A stretch of 64,000 nt of DNA from VRUE01 sp963707965 (GTDB lineage Bacteria > Actinomycetota > Thermoleophilia > Solirubrobacterales > 70-9). Under the pieces are notes generated by a model. It made no database searches. It had not been told where the DNA came from and saw only the letters and a list, made by a program, of their open reading frames with translations. The position numbers and the translations under genes were made by a program. The stretch is taken from contig CAVPRR010000003.1 of the NCBI GenBank assembly GCA_963707965.1, forward strand, positions 124,001 through 188,000, given 5' to 3'. Of the stretch, positions 17,179 to 27,475 are shown piece by piece. Within the stretch, counting starts at the first letter, position 1; the number at the start of each line of letters is the position of its first letter.

Positions 17179-17217
17179 GTTCGCCTTTACTGGCGCTCAG
17201 CGCCAGTAAAGACGAAC
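17179..17217. repeat. 39-bp palindrome, copy 2
   Basis: Same family as 13018-13056, with one mismatch in the right arm (GACGAAC for GGCGAAC). It lies nine bases after the FAD oxidase stop and may also act as a terminator-like hairpin. Confidence 0.9.
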
Positions 17218-17251
17218 GCACCCATGACGAAGAGAGCGACCGAGTGAGCGC

Positions 17252-17398
17252 GTTCGCCTTTACTGGCGCTGAGCGCCAGTAAAGGCGAACGCGCTCGTTC
17301 CCGCCCGGCGAACGCGCTCGTTCCCGCCCGGCGAACGCGCTCGTTCCCGCCCGGCGAACGCGCTCGTTCCCGCCCGGCGAACGCACTCGTTCCCGCCC
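17252..17398. repeat. 39-bp palindrome copy 3 (17252-17290) with a 5x23-bp tandem array
   Basis: A perfect palindrome with central G. Its right end begins a 23-bp unit (GGCGAACGCGCTCGTTCCCG then CCC) repeated five times, 17284-17398; the fifth has one change. It fills the convergent gap between the FAD oxidase and the dehydrogenase. Confidence 0.9.
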
Positions 17399-17425
17399 GG
17401 CGTCCGTGGGGGCTGCCCGGCCCTC

Positions 17426-18865
17426 CTACCAGCGGCTCGTGATGACCTTCTTGCGCGTGTAGAAGTCGACCGCGTCGGTGCCGTTGGCGTGCAGGTCGCC
17501 GTCGCAGGAGTCCTTCCAGCCCGCGAAGGGGAACCAGGCGACCGGGGCGGGGACGCCGACGTTGACGCCGAGCATCCCGGCCTCGGCGCCGTACCGATAG
17601 CGGCGTGCCGCCTTGCCCGAGCGGGTGAAGATCGCGCCGGCGTTGCCGTAGCGGGACCCGTTCAGGAACTCGAGTGCAGCGTCGAGATCGGGAACCTCGA
17701 CCAGGGCCAGCAGCGGTCCGAACAGCTCCTCGCGCGCCAGCTCGGACTCCGCGACGGCGACGGCGATTGTCGGCCCCAGCAGCGTCCCGGCGGGGCCGGG
17801 GTCGCCTCGCCCGTCGAGCAGGAGCTCGGTGCCTCCGCTCTCGGCCCGGCCGATCGCCTCGGCGATCCTCTCCCGGGCTGCCGCAGAGACCATCGGGCAG
17901 ATGTCTGTGGCGGGGTCATCGCCGGGCCCAACGTTCAGTGCAGATGCCGCCGCGACCAGCGCCTCGCGCACCTCGGCGCGGCGTGCGGCGTCGCCAACGG
18001 TCACGCACACCGACCCCGCCAGGCACCGCTGCCCGGCCGCGCCGAAGGCCGAGCCCATGATCGCCGGCACCGCCTGATCGAGATCCGCATCGGGCATCAC
18101 GACAAGCGAGTTCTTGGCACCCCCCAACGCCTGCACCCGCTTGCCGGTCGCCGCGGCTCCCTGGGCGACGATCCGCGCCGTCTCGGCCCGGCCGACGAAG
18201 GAGATGGCGTCGATTCCTGGGTCCTCGAGGATTGCGGTCACCGCTTCGCGACCGCCGTGAACCAGGTTGACGACGCCCTGCGGGATCTCCTCGATCGAGT
18301 CGACGATCTCGGCGATCAGGTTGGCCGGCCGGGGATCCTGCTCGGAGGGCTTGAGGACGAAGGCGTTGCCGCAGGCGATCGCGTAGGGGAGGAACCAGAG
18401 CGGGATCATCGCCGGGAAGTTGAAGGGCGTGATCGCCGCCACCACCCCGACCGGCTGGCGCACCAGTTCGACGTCGACCCCGGCCGCCACGCCCTCCAGC
18501 GTCTCGCCCTTCAGCAGGTGGGGAATCGCCGCGGCCGACTCGACCGACTCGATCCCACGCCCGACCTCTCCGTCGGCGTCGGCCAGCGTCTTGCCCATGT
18601 CGGCGGTGACCAGCGCCACCAGCTCTTCACGTCGCGCCAGCAGCTGCTCGCGCAGCGCCAGCAGCGCCCGTGCTCGCCGCTGTGGCGGCACCTCGCGCCA
18701 TCCCGGCTGCGCCGCCCGCGCCGCTTCGACCGCCTCCCGCACCTGGGCGGCGCCGCTTAGCGGCACGAGGGCCGCGACCTCTCCGCTGAGAGGATCGACA
18801 TCCTCGAGCGCCTCGACCCCGTTGGCCGAGCGCCAGGCCCCGCCCACATAGTTGGCCAACCGCAC
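17426..18865 (-). CDS. mmsA: CoA-acylating methylmalonate-semialdehyde-type dehydrogenase
   Basis: 479 residues from a GTG. Catalytic Cys281 is in FGAAGQRCLAG. The usual ALDH glutamate motif is replaced by VQALGGAKN, a hallmark of the CoA-acylating MmsA/IolA class. TPFNFPAMIPLWFLPYA and the C-terminus PFAGWKDSCDGDLHANGTDA, then FYTRKKVITSRW, confirm it. It oxidises a semialdehyde (methylmalonate or malonate semialdehyde) to an acyl-CoA. It lies last in the leftward pot operon, which suggests a role in degrading products of amine transamination. Confidence 0.9.
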   Translation of the reverse strand: MRLANYVGGAWRSANGVEALEDVDPLSGEVAALVPLSGAAQVREAVEAARAAQPGWREVPPQRRARALLALREQLLARREELVALVTADMGKTLADADGEVGRGIESVESAAAIPHLLKGETLEGVAAGVDVELVRQPVGVVAAITPFNFPAMIPLWFLPYAIACGNAFVLKPSEQDPRPANLIAEIVDSIEEIPQGVVNLVHGGREAVTAILEDPGIDAISFVGRAETARIVAQGAAATGKRVQALGGAKNSLVVMPDADLDQAVPAIMGSAFGAAGQRCLAGSVCVTVGDAARRAEVREALVAAASALNVGPGDDPATDICPMVSAAARERIAEAIGRAESGGTELLLDGRGDPGPAGTLLGPTIAVAVAESELAREELFGPLLALVEVPDLDAALEFLNGSRYGNAGAIFTRSGKAARRYRYGAEAGMLGVNVGVPAPVAWFPFAGWKDSCDGDLHANGTDAVDFYTRKKVITSRW

Positions 18866-18874
18866 GCCCTCAGC

Positions 18875-18974
18875 GGGAGGAGGCGGGAGGGACGGCGGGG
18901 AGTCATGTCGCGGGAGAGGCGGGAGGGACGGCGGGAGTCATGTCGCGGGGGAGGCGGTGGGGTCATGTCGCGGC
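18875..18974. repeat. Tandem duplication of the potC stop region, three copies
   Basis: The block GTCATGTCGCGG recurs at 18902, 18937 and 18962 with similar G-rich flanks (periods 35 and 25). On the minus strand it reads CCGCGACATGAC, which contains the potC stop codon TGA. It fills the potC-mmsA gap. Confidence 0.8.
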
Positions 18975-19838
18975 GGCGCCCGGCACCGGGATTGGCGGCT
19001 TCGACTCCTGCTCGGGGCGCACCGACGCCATTCGCTCGGCGCGGCGCTGCTGGATCAGCACCAGGCCGATCGCAATCACGGTTACCGCGAACATCATTGT
19101 CGCCAGCACGTTGACCTGGACCGGGACGCCGCGCAAGCTCGCCCCGTAGACGTAGAGCGGGAAGGTCAGCGTCGTGCCGGCGTTGAAGTTGGAGATCACG
19201 AAATCGTCGATCGAGAGGGCGAAGGCGAGGAGCGCCGCGGCCATGATGCCGGGCGCCAGCAGCGGCAGTGTGACGGTGCGGAAGGTGGCGAGTGGAGTGG
19301 CGCCGAGGTCGGCCGCCGCCTCCTCGAGGTGGCGGTCGAAGCCGATCAGGCGCGAGCGCACGACGACCACGACGAAGCTGATCGAGAACATCACGTGTGC
19401 GATCAGCAGGGTGCTGAAGCCGGTCGCCACCGTGTAGTAGACGAACATCGAAAGCAGCGCGGCGCCGATCACCACCTCGGGGGTCGCCATCGGTATCACG
19501 ATCAGCAGGTTTGCCAGCCGCCGCCCGTGGAACCTGTGACGTACCAGCCCGATCGCCATCAGGGTCCCGATCGCGGTCGAGACAACGGTCGAGAGCGCGC
19601 CCAGCCTGAGGCTGGTGAGCAGCGCCTCGTTCAGTTCGGGCAGGGAGAAGGCGGTGCGCCAGTACTCGGTCGTGAAGCCGTCGTTGAGACCGAAGGTGAG
19701 TTTCCCTTTCGGCGTGGCGCCGAAGGAGAAGACGGCGATGACGACGATCGGGATCAGCATGTAGGCAATGGCCAGCCCGGCGTAGACCGGCAGTGCGTTG
19801 CGCCGCGTCCAGCCCCAACCGCGTGCCGCGACGTCCAT
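18963..19838 (-). CDS. potC: Polyamine ABC transporter permease PotC
   Basis: 291 residues with about six membrane helices (LPVYAGLAIAYMLIPIVVIA at the N-terminus; VLATMMFAVTVIAIGLVLIQ near the end). The EAA-type loop that contacts the ATPase is in LEEAAADLGATPLATFRTVT then LPLLAPG. Its start overlaps the potB stop by one base (TGATG), so the two permeases are coupled. It forms the inner-membrane channel with PotB. Confidence 0.88.
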   Translation of the reverse strand: MDVAARGWGWTRRNALPVYAGLAIAYMLIPIVVIAVFSFGATPKGKLTFGLNDGFTTEYWRTAFSLPELNEALLTSLRLGALSTVVSTAIGTLMAIGLVRHRFHGRRLANLLIVIPMATPEVVIGAALLSMFVYYTVATGFSTLLIAHVMFSISFVVVVVRSRLIGFDRHLEEAAADLGATPLATFRTVTLPLLAPGIMAAALLAFALSIDDFVISNFNAGTTLTFPLYVYGASLRGVPVQVNVLATMMFAVTVIAIGLVLIQQRRAERMASVRPEQESKPPIPVPGAAAT

Positions 19839-20707
19839 CAGGCGGCCTCCTCGTCCTCGTCACCCATGAACGCACCGGTCCCGGCGAAGCGGATGTAGAC
19901 GACGACGATAGCCAGGATCAGCGCCATCATCAGGAAGGAGAGCGCCGCAGCCTCTGGGTAGGCGCGCTGGTTCAGGTACAGCGACTGGATCACGTTGCCG
20001 ACCATCGCCTGCCCGGTGCCGCCGAGCAGCTGGGCGTTGATGTAATCGCCGAGGGCCGGGATGAAGGTGAGCAGGACCCCGGCGACGATTCCCGGCATGG
20101 TCAGCGGCAGGGTCACTTTGAGGAAGGCCTGGGTCGAGGAGGAGTAGAGGTCCTTCGCCGCCTCGATCAGGCGCAGGTCGAGCCGCTCGAGGCTGGCGTA
20201 GAGCGGCAGCACCATGAACGGCAGGAAGTTGTAGGTGAGGCCGGCGATCACCGCGATCGGGGTGGCCAGCAGCCGCCCATCGGAGGGGATCAGCGCGAGC
20301 GACTGCATGATGCCGACCACCGGGCTGGAGTCGCTGAGGATCGTCTTCCAGGCGATCGTCCGGATCAGGTAGCTGGTGAAGAAGGGGGCGATCACCGCAA
20401 ACAGCAACAGCAGCTTGAAGCGCCCGGCACGGAAGGCGATCGCGTAGGCGAGCGGGTAGGCGATCAGCAGGCAGAGCAGGGTCGCCGTGCCCGCGTAGTA
20501 GAAGGAGCGGATGATCTGCTCGGTGTGGCCGGAGAGCGAGTCCGGGAAGTTCGACCACGCCCAGTCGAATGTGTAGCCGGTGGTCAGCGATCCCGAGCGC
20601 AGGGCCAGTTCGCCCATGAAGTACATGGGCACGACGAAGAAGAAGACGAGCCAGAGCAGGCCCGGTCCCAGGAGCCAGTAGGGGACCAGGCGCTGCCGCA
20701 GGCTCAT
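19838..20707 (-). CDS. potB: Polyamine ABC transporter permease PotB
   Basis: 289 residues with six membrane helices (YWLLGPGLLWLVFFFVVPMY at the N-terminus). The EAA loop is in LRLIEAAKDLYSSSTQAFLK then VTLPLTMPGIVAG. It belongs to the spermidine/putrescine permease branch and follows potD by 13 bases. The N-terminus MSLRQRLVPYW gives a normal cytoplasmic start. Confidence 0.88.
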   Translation of the reverse strand: MSLRQRLVPYWLLGPGLLWLVFFFVVPMYFMGELALRSGSLTTGYTFDWAWSNFPDSLSGHTEQIIRSFYYAGTATLLCLLIAYPLAYAIAFRAGRFKLLLLFAVIAPFFTSYLIRTIAWKTILSDSSPVVGIMQSLALIPSDGRLLATPIAVIAGLTYNFLPFMVLPLYASLERLDLRLIEAAKDLYSSSTQAFLKVTLPLTMPGIVAGVLLTFIPALGDYINAQLLGGTGQAMVGNVIQSLYLNQRAYPEAAALSFLMMALILAIVVVYIRFAGTGAFMGDEDEEAA

Positions 20708-20720
20708 CTCGTTCCCCTCC

Positions 20721-21881
20721 TCAGCCGGTGATCACGGCCTGCCAGGCTTCGTTGACCGGTTCGAGGTCCGGCGGCGAGTCCTGGTCGGTGCAGTTGCGGG
20801 TGAACTGCTCGGACGGGAAGACCAGCCGGTCCTTGGCCAGCGCCGGTTTACGTTCTTCGAGCAGTTCTTTGACGCCTTCGACCGGCGAGATGTAGGTGAC
20901 GTATTCGGTGATGTCGACGGCCACCTTCGGCTGGTAGACGAAGTCCATCCAGCCCAGCGCCGCAGCGGTATTCGGGGCGCCGACCGGGATCACCATGTTG
21001 TCCGACCAAAGAGAGCAGCCCTGGGTCGGCATTCGCCATTCGGCATTCGGGTTTTCGACCAGCGAGGCATCGCCCGACCAGCCGATCGCGGCGACGATGT
21101 TGCCCGCGGTGAGGTCCTCGGTGTAGTCGTTGCCCGTGAAGCGCCGGATCTGCCCCGAGTCCGAGGCGCCCTTGATCCGGTCGATCGCGTTCAGCCAGTC
21201 TTCGTTGGTCGCCTCGACCGGGTCGATTCCTTCGGCCAGCATCACCAGCGGCACCGTTTCCCGGAGTTCGGCCAGCATCGTCACCTTGCCCTTGTACTTG
21301 GGGTCGAAGAGATCGTTGACCGAGTGGATGTCCGGCGCCTTCGCGGTGTCGACCCAGAGGCCGCCCATGCCGCTCTGCCACGGCACCGAGAACTTTCGCT
21401 CCGGGTCGAAGGCAGGGCTCTGCAGAGAGGGCACCAGGTTGGAGAAGACGGTTGGCAGGTCGTCGTGGTTGATTTCCTGCAGGTAGCCGAGGTCATACAT
21501 CTGTTTCGCCATCCAGTCGGTGACGACGAAGACGCTGCGGCCGCCCGACTGCCCCTGTTCGAGCTGCGGCTGCAGCTTGCCGAAGAAGCCTTCGTTTTCG
21601 TTGACGTCCTCGATGTAGTCGACGCTGACGCCGGTCTGCTTTTCGAACTCGGCGACCGTCCCGTTCTGGCCAGGGTCGATGTATCCCGGCCAGTTGGAGA
21701 TCGTCAGCTGGCCCGTGACCGGCCCTTCCTTGGCGGTCGTGATCTTGCCGGTGTTACCGCCGCCGACCGTGTCACCGCCGCAGGCAGCCAGGCCAAGCGC
21801 CAGGGCGACGACCGCCCCCAGCGAGGCGACCGCCACGGTCACCCGTCCCGCTCGTGCGCTCCTGCTTCCCATTGCCCTCAC
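20721..21881 (-). CDS. potD: Polyamine-binding lipoprotein PotD
   Basis: 386 residues. The N-terminus is a lipoprotein signal (VAVASLGAVVALALGLAACG) with lipobox LAAC, so the mature protein is lipid-anchored outside the membrane. The start of the mature domain, GQLTISNWPGYIDPGQNGTV, is the PotD/PotF pattern. Residues such as FFGKLQPQLEQGQSGG and GMGGLWVDTAKAPDIHSVND follow family order. The GTG start overlaps the potA stop as GTGA. It captures putrescine/spermidine-type amines for PotABC. Confidence 0.9.
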   Translation of the reverse strand: MRAMGSRSARAGRVTVAVASLGAVVALALGLAACGGDTVGGGNTGKITTAKEGPVTGQLTISNWPGYIDPGQNGTVAEFEKQTGVSVDYIEDVNENEGFFGKLQPQLEQGQSGGRSVFVVTDWMAKQMYDLGYLQEINHDDLPTVFSNLVPSLQSPAFDPERKFSVPWQSGMGGLWVDTAKAPDIHSVNDLFDPKYKGKVTMLAELRETVPLVMLAEGIDPVEATNEDWLNAIDRIKGASDSGQIRRFTGNDYTEDLTAGNIVAAIGWSGDASLVENPNAEWRMPTQGCSLWSDNMVIPVGAPNTAAALGWMDFVYQPKVAVDITEYVTYISPVEGVKELLEERKPALAKDRLVFPSEQFTRNCTDQDSPPDLEPVNEAWQAVITG

Positions 21882-23086
21882 CCTCTCCTTGTTGTTTCAA
21901 GCTCTGCCTCGCCGGGCATCTCGCCCGCCCCGCCGTCCGAAGCCGCGCCGTCCGAAGCCGCGCCGTCCGAAGCCGCGCCGCCCGACGGAGACTCGCGCAC
22001 CAGGTGCATGTGGTCGGGCTCCCAGCTGAGAGCGACCCGGGCGCCGCCTCCGGGCAGCCGCTGCCTCTCCGCATCGCTGGCGTTCGGCACCAGGACGGTC
22101 ATTTTCACGCCCTCGCCGAGATCGACGACGATCTGTGTTGACGTTCCGAGGTACAGCGAGCTTTCGACCACGCCCTCCACTCGCGGCAGCCCGTTCGACG
22201 AGCCGCCGCCGTCATCGCCCAGGGCGTCGATCTTCAGCTTCTCGGGTCGCACCACCGCGTGGCAGCGCTCGCCGTTCGAGAGCCCGTCCGTGGGCGAGTT
22301 GCAGGTCGGGCCCCGATCGAGCCGCACTTCGCCGCTGGCGGTCACCGTGGCCGGCATCAGGTTGGAAACGCCGATGAATCCGGCGACGAACGTCGTCTCC
22401 GGCCGTTCGTACACGTCCTCGGCCCCCCCGACCTGCTCGACCCGGCCGCCGTTCATCACCGCGATGCGGTCGCTCATCGTCAACGCCTCCTCCTGGTCGT
22501 GGGTGACGTAGACGAAGGTGATCCCGACCTCGCGCTGGATCCGCTTCAGCTCGACCTGCAGCCCCTTGCGCAGCTTGAGGTCGAGCGCTCCCAGCGGCTC
22601 GTCGAGCAGCAGCACCTTGGGCAGGTTGACCAGCGCCCGCGCCAGCGCCACTCGCTGCTGCTGGCCGCCGGAGAGCTGGGCCGGCCGTCGCCGTGCCTCG
22701 CCAGCGAGCCCGACCCGCTCCAGCTCGGCCTCGACCCGTCGCCGGATCTCCCCCCTCGGCACCCCTTTGCGGCGCAGGCCGAAGGCGACGTTGTCGGCGA
22801 CTCTCATGTGGGGAAAGAGCGCGTAGCTCTGGAAGACGGTGTTGGTCGGGCGCTTGTGCGCCGGCAGCCCGGCCACGTCGGTGCCCGAGATCAGGATCGT
22901 CCCCTCGCTCGGCTGCTCGAAGCCCGCGATCATCCTCAGCGTCGTCGTCTTGCCACAGCCGCTCGGCCCGAGCAGCGTGAAGAACTCGCCCCCAGCAAGC
23001 TCGAGGCTGAGGCTGTCGACGGCGATCAGGTCGTCGAAGCGTTTGGTGACGTCCTGGAGCTCAACGCTCGGAACCTTCGCTTCCAT
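21878..23086 (-). CDS. potA: Polyamine ABC transporter ATPase PotA
   Basis: 402 residues from the ATG at 23086, directly preceded by AGGAGGAGG. Walker A is LLGPSGCGKTTTLRMIAGFE, signature LSGGQQQRVALARAL, Walker B VLLLDEPLGALD, and switch YVTHDQEEA. The C-terminal TOBE domain is present (VVRPEKLKI, ALSWEPDHMHLV). The tail carries three in-frame copies of a 15-bp repeat (21931-21975) coding Gly-Ala-Ala-Ser-Asp units, outside the folded domain. It powers import and heads the leftward operon. Confidence 0.92.
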   Translation of the reverse strand: MEAKVPSVELQDVTKRFDDLIAVDSLSLELAGGEFFTLLGPSGCGKTTTLRMIAGFEQPSEGTILISGTDVAGLPAHKRPTNTVFQSYALFPHMRVADNVAFGLRRKGVPRGEIRRRVEAELERVGLAGEARRRPAQLSGGQQQRVALARALVNLPKVLLLDEPLGALDLKLRKGLQVELKRIQREVGITFVYVTHDQEEALTMSDRIAVMNGGRVEQVGGAEDVYERPETTFVAGFIGVSNLMPATVTASGEVRLDRGPTCNSPTDGLSNGERCHAVVRPEKLKIDALGDDGGGSSNGLPRVEGVVESSLYLGTSTQIVVDLGEGVKMTVLVPNASDAERQRLPGGGARVALSWEPDHMHLVRESPSGGAASDGAASDGAASDGGAGEMPGEAELETTRRG

Positions 23087-23193
23087 CCTCCTCCTCGACC
23101 TCGGGGCATGCCTCGGTGGAGCCGACACTCAAGAAGGTATGTCCAAGCCGGAGGCATTACAAGGGGCGCCAGCGCCAAAGCCCGCGTCAGCGA

Positions 23194-23210
23194 TTGTACA
23201 ATCTGTACAA
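23194..23210. promoter_or_regulatory. TTGTACA-n3-TGTACAA palindrome in the divergent control region
   Basis: A perfect 7-base inverted repeat centred at 23202, between potA and the aminotransferase gene. It contains two TGTACA cores like those between gadB and pepE. It is the best operator candidate for the polyamine locus, perhaps for the PucR protein encoded nearby; that assignment is inference. Confidence 0.5.
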
Positions 23211-23305
23211 GGTACCTCTAAGTACTCACCTGCATGACCATTGCATAGCGGCGCAACTCGCTCTAGCTTTGTCCATAACGTCGTAGCGTGAGAGGAGAGA
23301 TGAGA

Positions 23306-24730
23306 ATGGCCATTGCGTCGCAGAGAACCGGGTCGCAGAGAACCGGGTCGCAGAGAACCGGGTCGCAGAGAACCGGGGGAGTCGGCACCAGCCTTCAGGA
23401 GTTGGCAAAGCGACATCTCTGGATGCACTTCTCGCGAATGGGGTCGTATCAGGGCGACAATGAGATCCCGATCATCGTTCGCGGTGACGGCTGCTACGTC
23501 TACGACGAGCACGGCAACCGCTATCTCGACGGCCTCTCCGCCCTCTTTTGCGTCAACGCCGGCCACGGTCGCACCGAGCTTGGCGAGGCCGCTGCACGGC
23601 AGGTCGAGGAACTCGACTTCTACACGTTGTGGAGCTACGCGCATCCCCGTGCGATCGAGCTCGCCGCGCGGATTGCCGCTCTCGCCCCGGCCGACCTGAA
23701 CCGCGTCTTCTTCACGTCGGGTGGCTCGGAGGCGGTCGAGTCGGCGCTGAAGCTGGCACGCAACTACCACCGGATGCATGGCAAAGGGCAGAAGTACAAG
23801 GTGATCGCCCGTGAGATCGCCTACCACGGCACCACTCTGGGCGCCCTCTCCGCGACCGGCATCACCGAGTTGCGGACGCAGTTCGAGCCACTTGCCCCGG
23901 GCGGCTGCCACGTTCCCAACACCAACGTCTATCGCTGGCCGGAGGACCGTCACCCGCTGTGGGCGGCGGCCGCAATCGAGGAGAGGATCCAGTTCGAGGG
24001 CCCCGAGACCGTCGCCGCGGTCATCCTCGAGCCGGTCCAGAACGCGGGCGGCTGTTTCGTCCCGCCCGACGGCTACTTCCAGCACGTGCGCGAGATCTGC
24101 GATCGCTACGACGTGCTGATGATCTCCGACGAGGTGATCTGCGCCTGGGGGCGCCTCGGCCACTGGTTCGGCTGCGAACGCTTCGAATACGTCCCCGACA
24201 TCATCACGGTTGCGAAGGCGCTGACGTCGGCCTACGCGCCGATGGGGGCTGTGATCGCCGCCGACCGGATTGCCGAGCCGTTCATGGAGGGCGATGCCTC
24301 CTTCGCCCACGGCTTCACGTTCGCCGGTCATCCGGTCGCCTCGGCCGTTGCGATGGCCAACCTGGACGTCCTCGAGAGGGAGGACCTCTGTGGTCACGTC
24401 CGCGCCAAGGAGGCCGAGTTCCGCGGCGTGCTGGAGCGCCTGCACGACCTGCCGATCGTCGGCGACGTGCGCGGCGCGGGCTACTTCCAGGCGATCGAGC
24501 TCGTCAAAGACAAGGACACCAAGGAGAGCTTCAGCGACGAGGAGGCGGAGAACCTGCTGCGTGGATTCCTCTCCGGGGAGCTCTACCGGCGCGGCCTGAT
24601 CTGCCGGGCCGACGACCGCGGCGATCCCGTGATCCAGCTCGCCCCGCCGCTGATCGCCGACACCGAGCAGTTCGAAGAGATCCACGACGTGCTTCACACC
24701 GTGCTCGCCGAGGCCTGGGAGCGGGTCTAA
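23306..24730 (+). CDS. Class III aminotransferase (putrescine/GABA/omega-amino acid type)
   Basis: 474 residues from ATG 23306 (AGGAG eight bases upstream). Fold-type I motifs: FTSGGSEAVESALKLARNYH, ISDEVICAWGRLGHWFG, and PLP lysine in IITVAKALTSAYAPMGAV. The overall pattern resembles putrescine-pyruvate and beta-alanine-pyruvate transaminases (SpuC-like). The N-terminus carries four exact copies of a 15-bp repeat (23318-23377) coding Ser-Gln-Arg-Thr-Gly, ahead of the conserved start. Linked to pot genes and an aminobutyraldehyde-type dehydrogenase, it probably starts polyamine breakdown. Confidence 0.85.
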   Translation: MAIASQRTGSQRTGSQRTGSQRTGGVGTSLQELAKRHLWMHFSRMGSYQGDNEIPIIVRGDGCYVYDEHGNRYLDGLSALFCVNAGHGRTELGEAAARQVEELDFYTLWSYAHPRAIELAARIAALAPADLNRVFFTSGGSEAVESALKLARNYHRMHGKGQKYKVIAREIAYHGTTLGALSATGITELRTQFEPLAPGGCHVPNTNVYRWPEDRHPLWAAAAIEERIQFEGPETVAAVILEPVQNAGGCFVPPDGYFQHVREICDRYDVLMISDEVICAWGRLGHWFGCERFEYVPDIITVAKALTSAYAPMGAVIAADRIAEPFMEGDASFAHGFTFAGHPVASAVAMANLDVLEREDLCGHVRAKEAEFRGVLERLHDLPIVGDVRGAGYFQAIELVKDKDTKESFSDEEAENLLRGFLSGELYRRGLICRADDRGDPVIQLAPPLIADTEQFEEIHDVLHTVLAEAWERV

Positions 24731-24738
24731 GGGCAGGG

Positions 24739-26300
24739 ATGCAAATGCTCACCGTCCAGAGCCTGCTCGATGAGCTTGGTCTCGCGGTCGCGGCGGGCAC
24801 GCACGCGGCTGAAGCACCGGTGAGATGGGTTCACATCTCTGAGCTGGCGGACCCGACTCCGTGGCTGTCTGGGGGCGAGCTGATGCTGACCACGGGCATC
24901 CCACTCGACACCGCCGCCAAACAGCGCACCTACATACGCCTGCTCGCCGACCACAACCTCGCCGGCCTCGGCCTCGGTACCGGCTTCAGCCACAAAAAAT
25001 TGCCGAAAGCGCTGGTCGACGAGGCGCGCAAACGTGACTTTCCACTCTTCGAGGTCCCCTACTCGACCCCGTTCATCGCGATCACCGAGAAGGCGTTTGC
25101 GCGGCTGGTCAACGAGCAGTACGAGGTGCTCCAGCGGGGCATCGCCGTGCAGCGGCGCCTCGAGCGGTTGGTGCTCGAAGAGCGCGGCCTGGAGGAGATA
25201 GTCGCCACGATCGCCTCCGCGGTCGGCGGCACCGTGGCGATTCTCAACGGCCGCGGGGAGCGGCTGGCGGGACGCGGATTCCGCCGTCAGCTGTCCGCCG
25301 AGGCCGTGACCGCGATCCATGACGAAGCGCTCGCCCACACGAGCGATGGCCACCCCTTCGTTCCGACTCACCCGTCGATCGCGGGCCGGGCGCTCGCCCA
25401 CCCGGTGATATCGCCGGGTGGCGGACCGCCGCAGGCCTGGGTGGTGATAGTGCGGGATTCAGGTGGGCTGGGCGACTTCGAGCGACTGATCCTCCAGCAG
25501 GCGGTGGCGGTCGTTGCGCTGGAGCTGATGCGGCGCCGCGTGGCACGTGAGACCGAGCGCCGGCTCGCCGGCGACGTCCTCGCGGGCGCGCTCGGTGGCC
25601 GTCTCGAACCCTCGGAGCTCCGCCGCCGACTCGAGCCGTTTGGGATCGGCGACGCGGCGGCGGTTCTCGTCTTCGACCTCGACGACCCATCCGCTGCCGA
25701 GGCGGCCCTGGAGCGCGCGCTCGCCGCCGATGCGTGCCCGGCTGTCGTTGCCCCGCACGCCAGCGCCGGCCGTGAGCTGCTCTGCGCCGTCGTCGACGCG
25801 GCCGACCGCGATCCCGTTGACCTTGCCGCCGAGGCGCGTCGCGCCCTCATCAAAGAGCGCGGAACGGTCCGAGCCGCCGCCAGCCGCCCCGCCCCGCCCG
25901 AGGACCTGCGCCATTCCTTCCACGAGGCGCGCTGCGCGCTGGAGGCCACGGCGTTCGCCAACGGCAACGAGCCGGAGGTTGCCTCCTGGCGCGACCTCGG
26001 TGCCTTCACCCTGCTCCTATCTCTCCAGGACGACGATGCGCTGAAGCTCTACTGCGACAGCGTGCTCGGCCCGATCGAGGAGGGGGACGAGGAGTACGGC
26101 GGCGAGCTGCTGCGCTCGCTGGAGGCCTTCATCGAGCAGAACGGCCAGTGGGAGCGCGCCGCCCGGGAGGTCTATTGCCACCGCCACACGCTGCGCTACC
26201 GGATGCGCAAGGTCGAAGAGCTGACCGGCCGCGACCTGTCGCGCGCGCACGACCGGATCGAGTTCTGGTTGGCGCTCCGAGCCCGAGAGCTGGTGGGGTA

Positions 26301-26301
<1 letters not shown>
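24739..26301 (+). CDS. PucR family transcriptional regulator
   Basis: 520 residues from ATG 24739. The N-terminal PucR/purine-catabolism domain (TVQSLLDELGLAVAAGTHAA, GELMLTTGIPLDT, LAGLGLGTGFSHKKLPKALV) is followed by a GGDEF-like middle region. The C-terminal PucR HTH_30 is NGQWERAAREVYCHRHTLRY then RMRKVEELTGRDL. Such proteins act as substrate-sensing activators of amine or purine catabolism. It sits between the aminotransferase and ald, and its TAA overlaps the ald ATG by one base, so regulator and enzymes are co-expressed. Confidence 0.9.
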
Positions 26302-27419
<1,118 letters not shown>

Positions 27420-27440
<21 letters not shown>

Positions 27441-27475
27441 TGGCGGAACGAAAGGCGGAGGTTGGTTGATGGCGG
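27420..27475 (+). repeat. 29-bp tandem duplication at the ald/patD junction
   Basis: The unit CGAAAGGCGGAGGTTGGTTG then ATGGCGG occurs at 27420 and 27449. It carries the last codons and stop of ald, a Shine-Dalgarno (GGAGG), and the TGATG overlap with a start codon, so each copy repeats a complete stop-start junction. Confidence 0.9.
27440..27469 (+). other. Nine-codon micro-ORF created by the junction duplication
   Basis: ATG at 27440 (overlapping the ald TGA) opens Met-Ala-Glu-Arg-Lys-Ala-Glu-Val-Gly and ends at TGA 27467-27469, which overlaps the patD ATG at 27469. Ribosomes leaving ald could step through it to the next gene. It is probably a by-product of the duplication rather than a functional peptide. 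Confidence 0.5.

Noticed and set aside
17489..18760. Open frame antisense to mmsA
   Set aside because: mmsA motifs are complete on the other strand; the antisense frame is rich in Arg, Gly and Asp without a domain.
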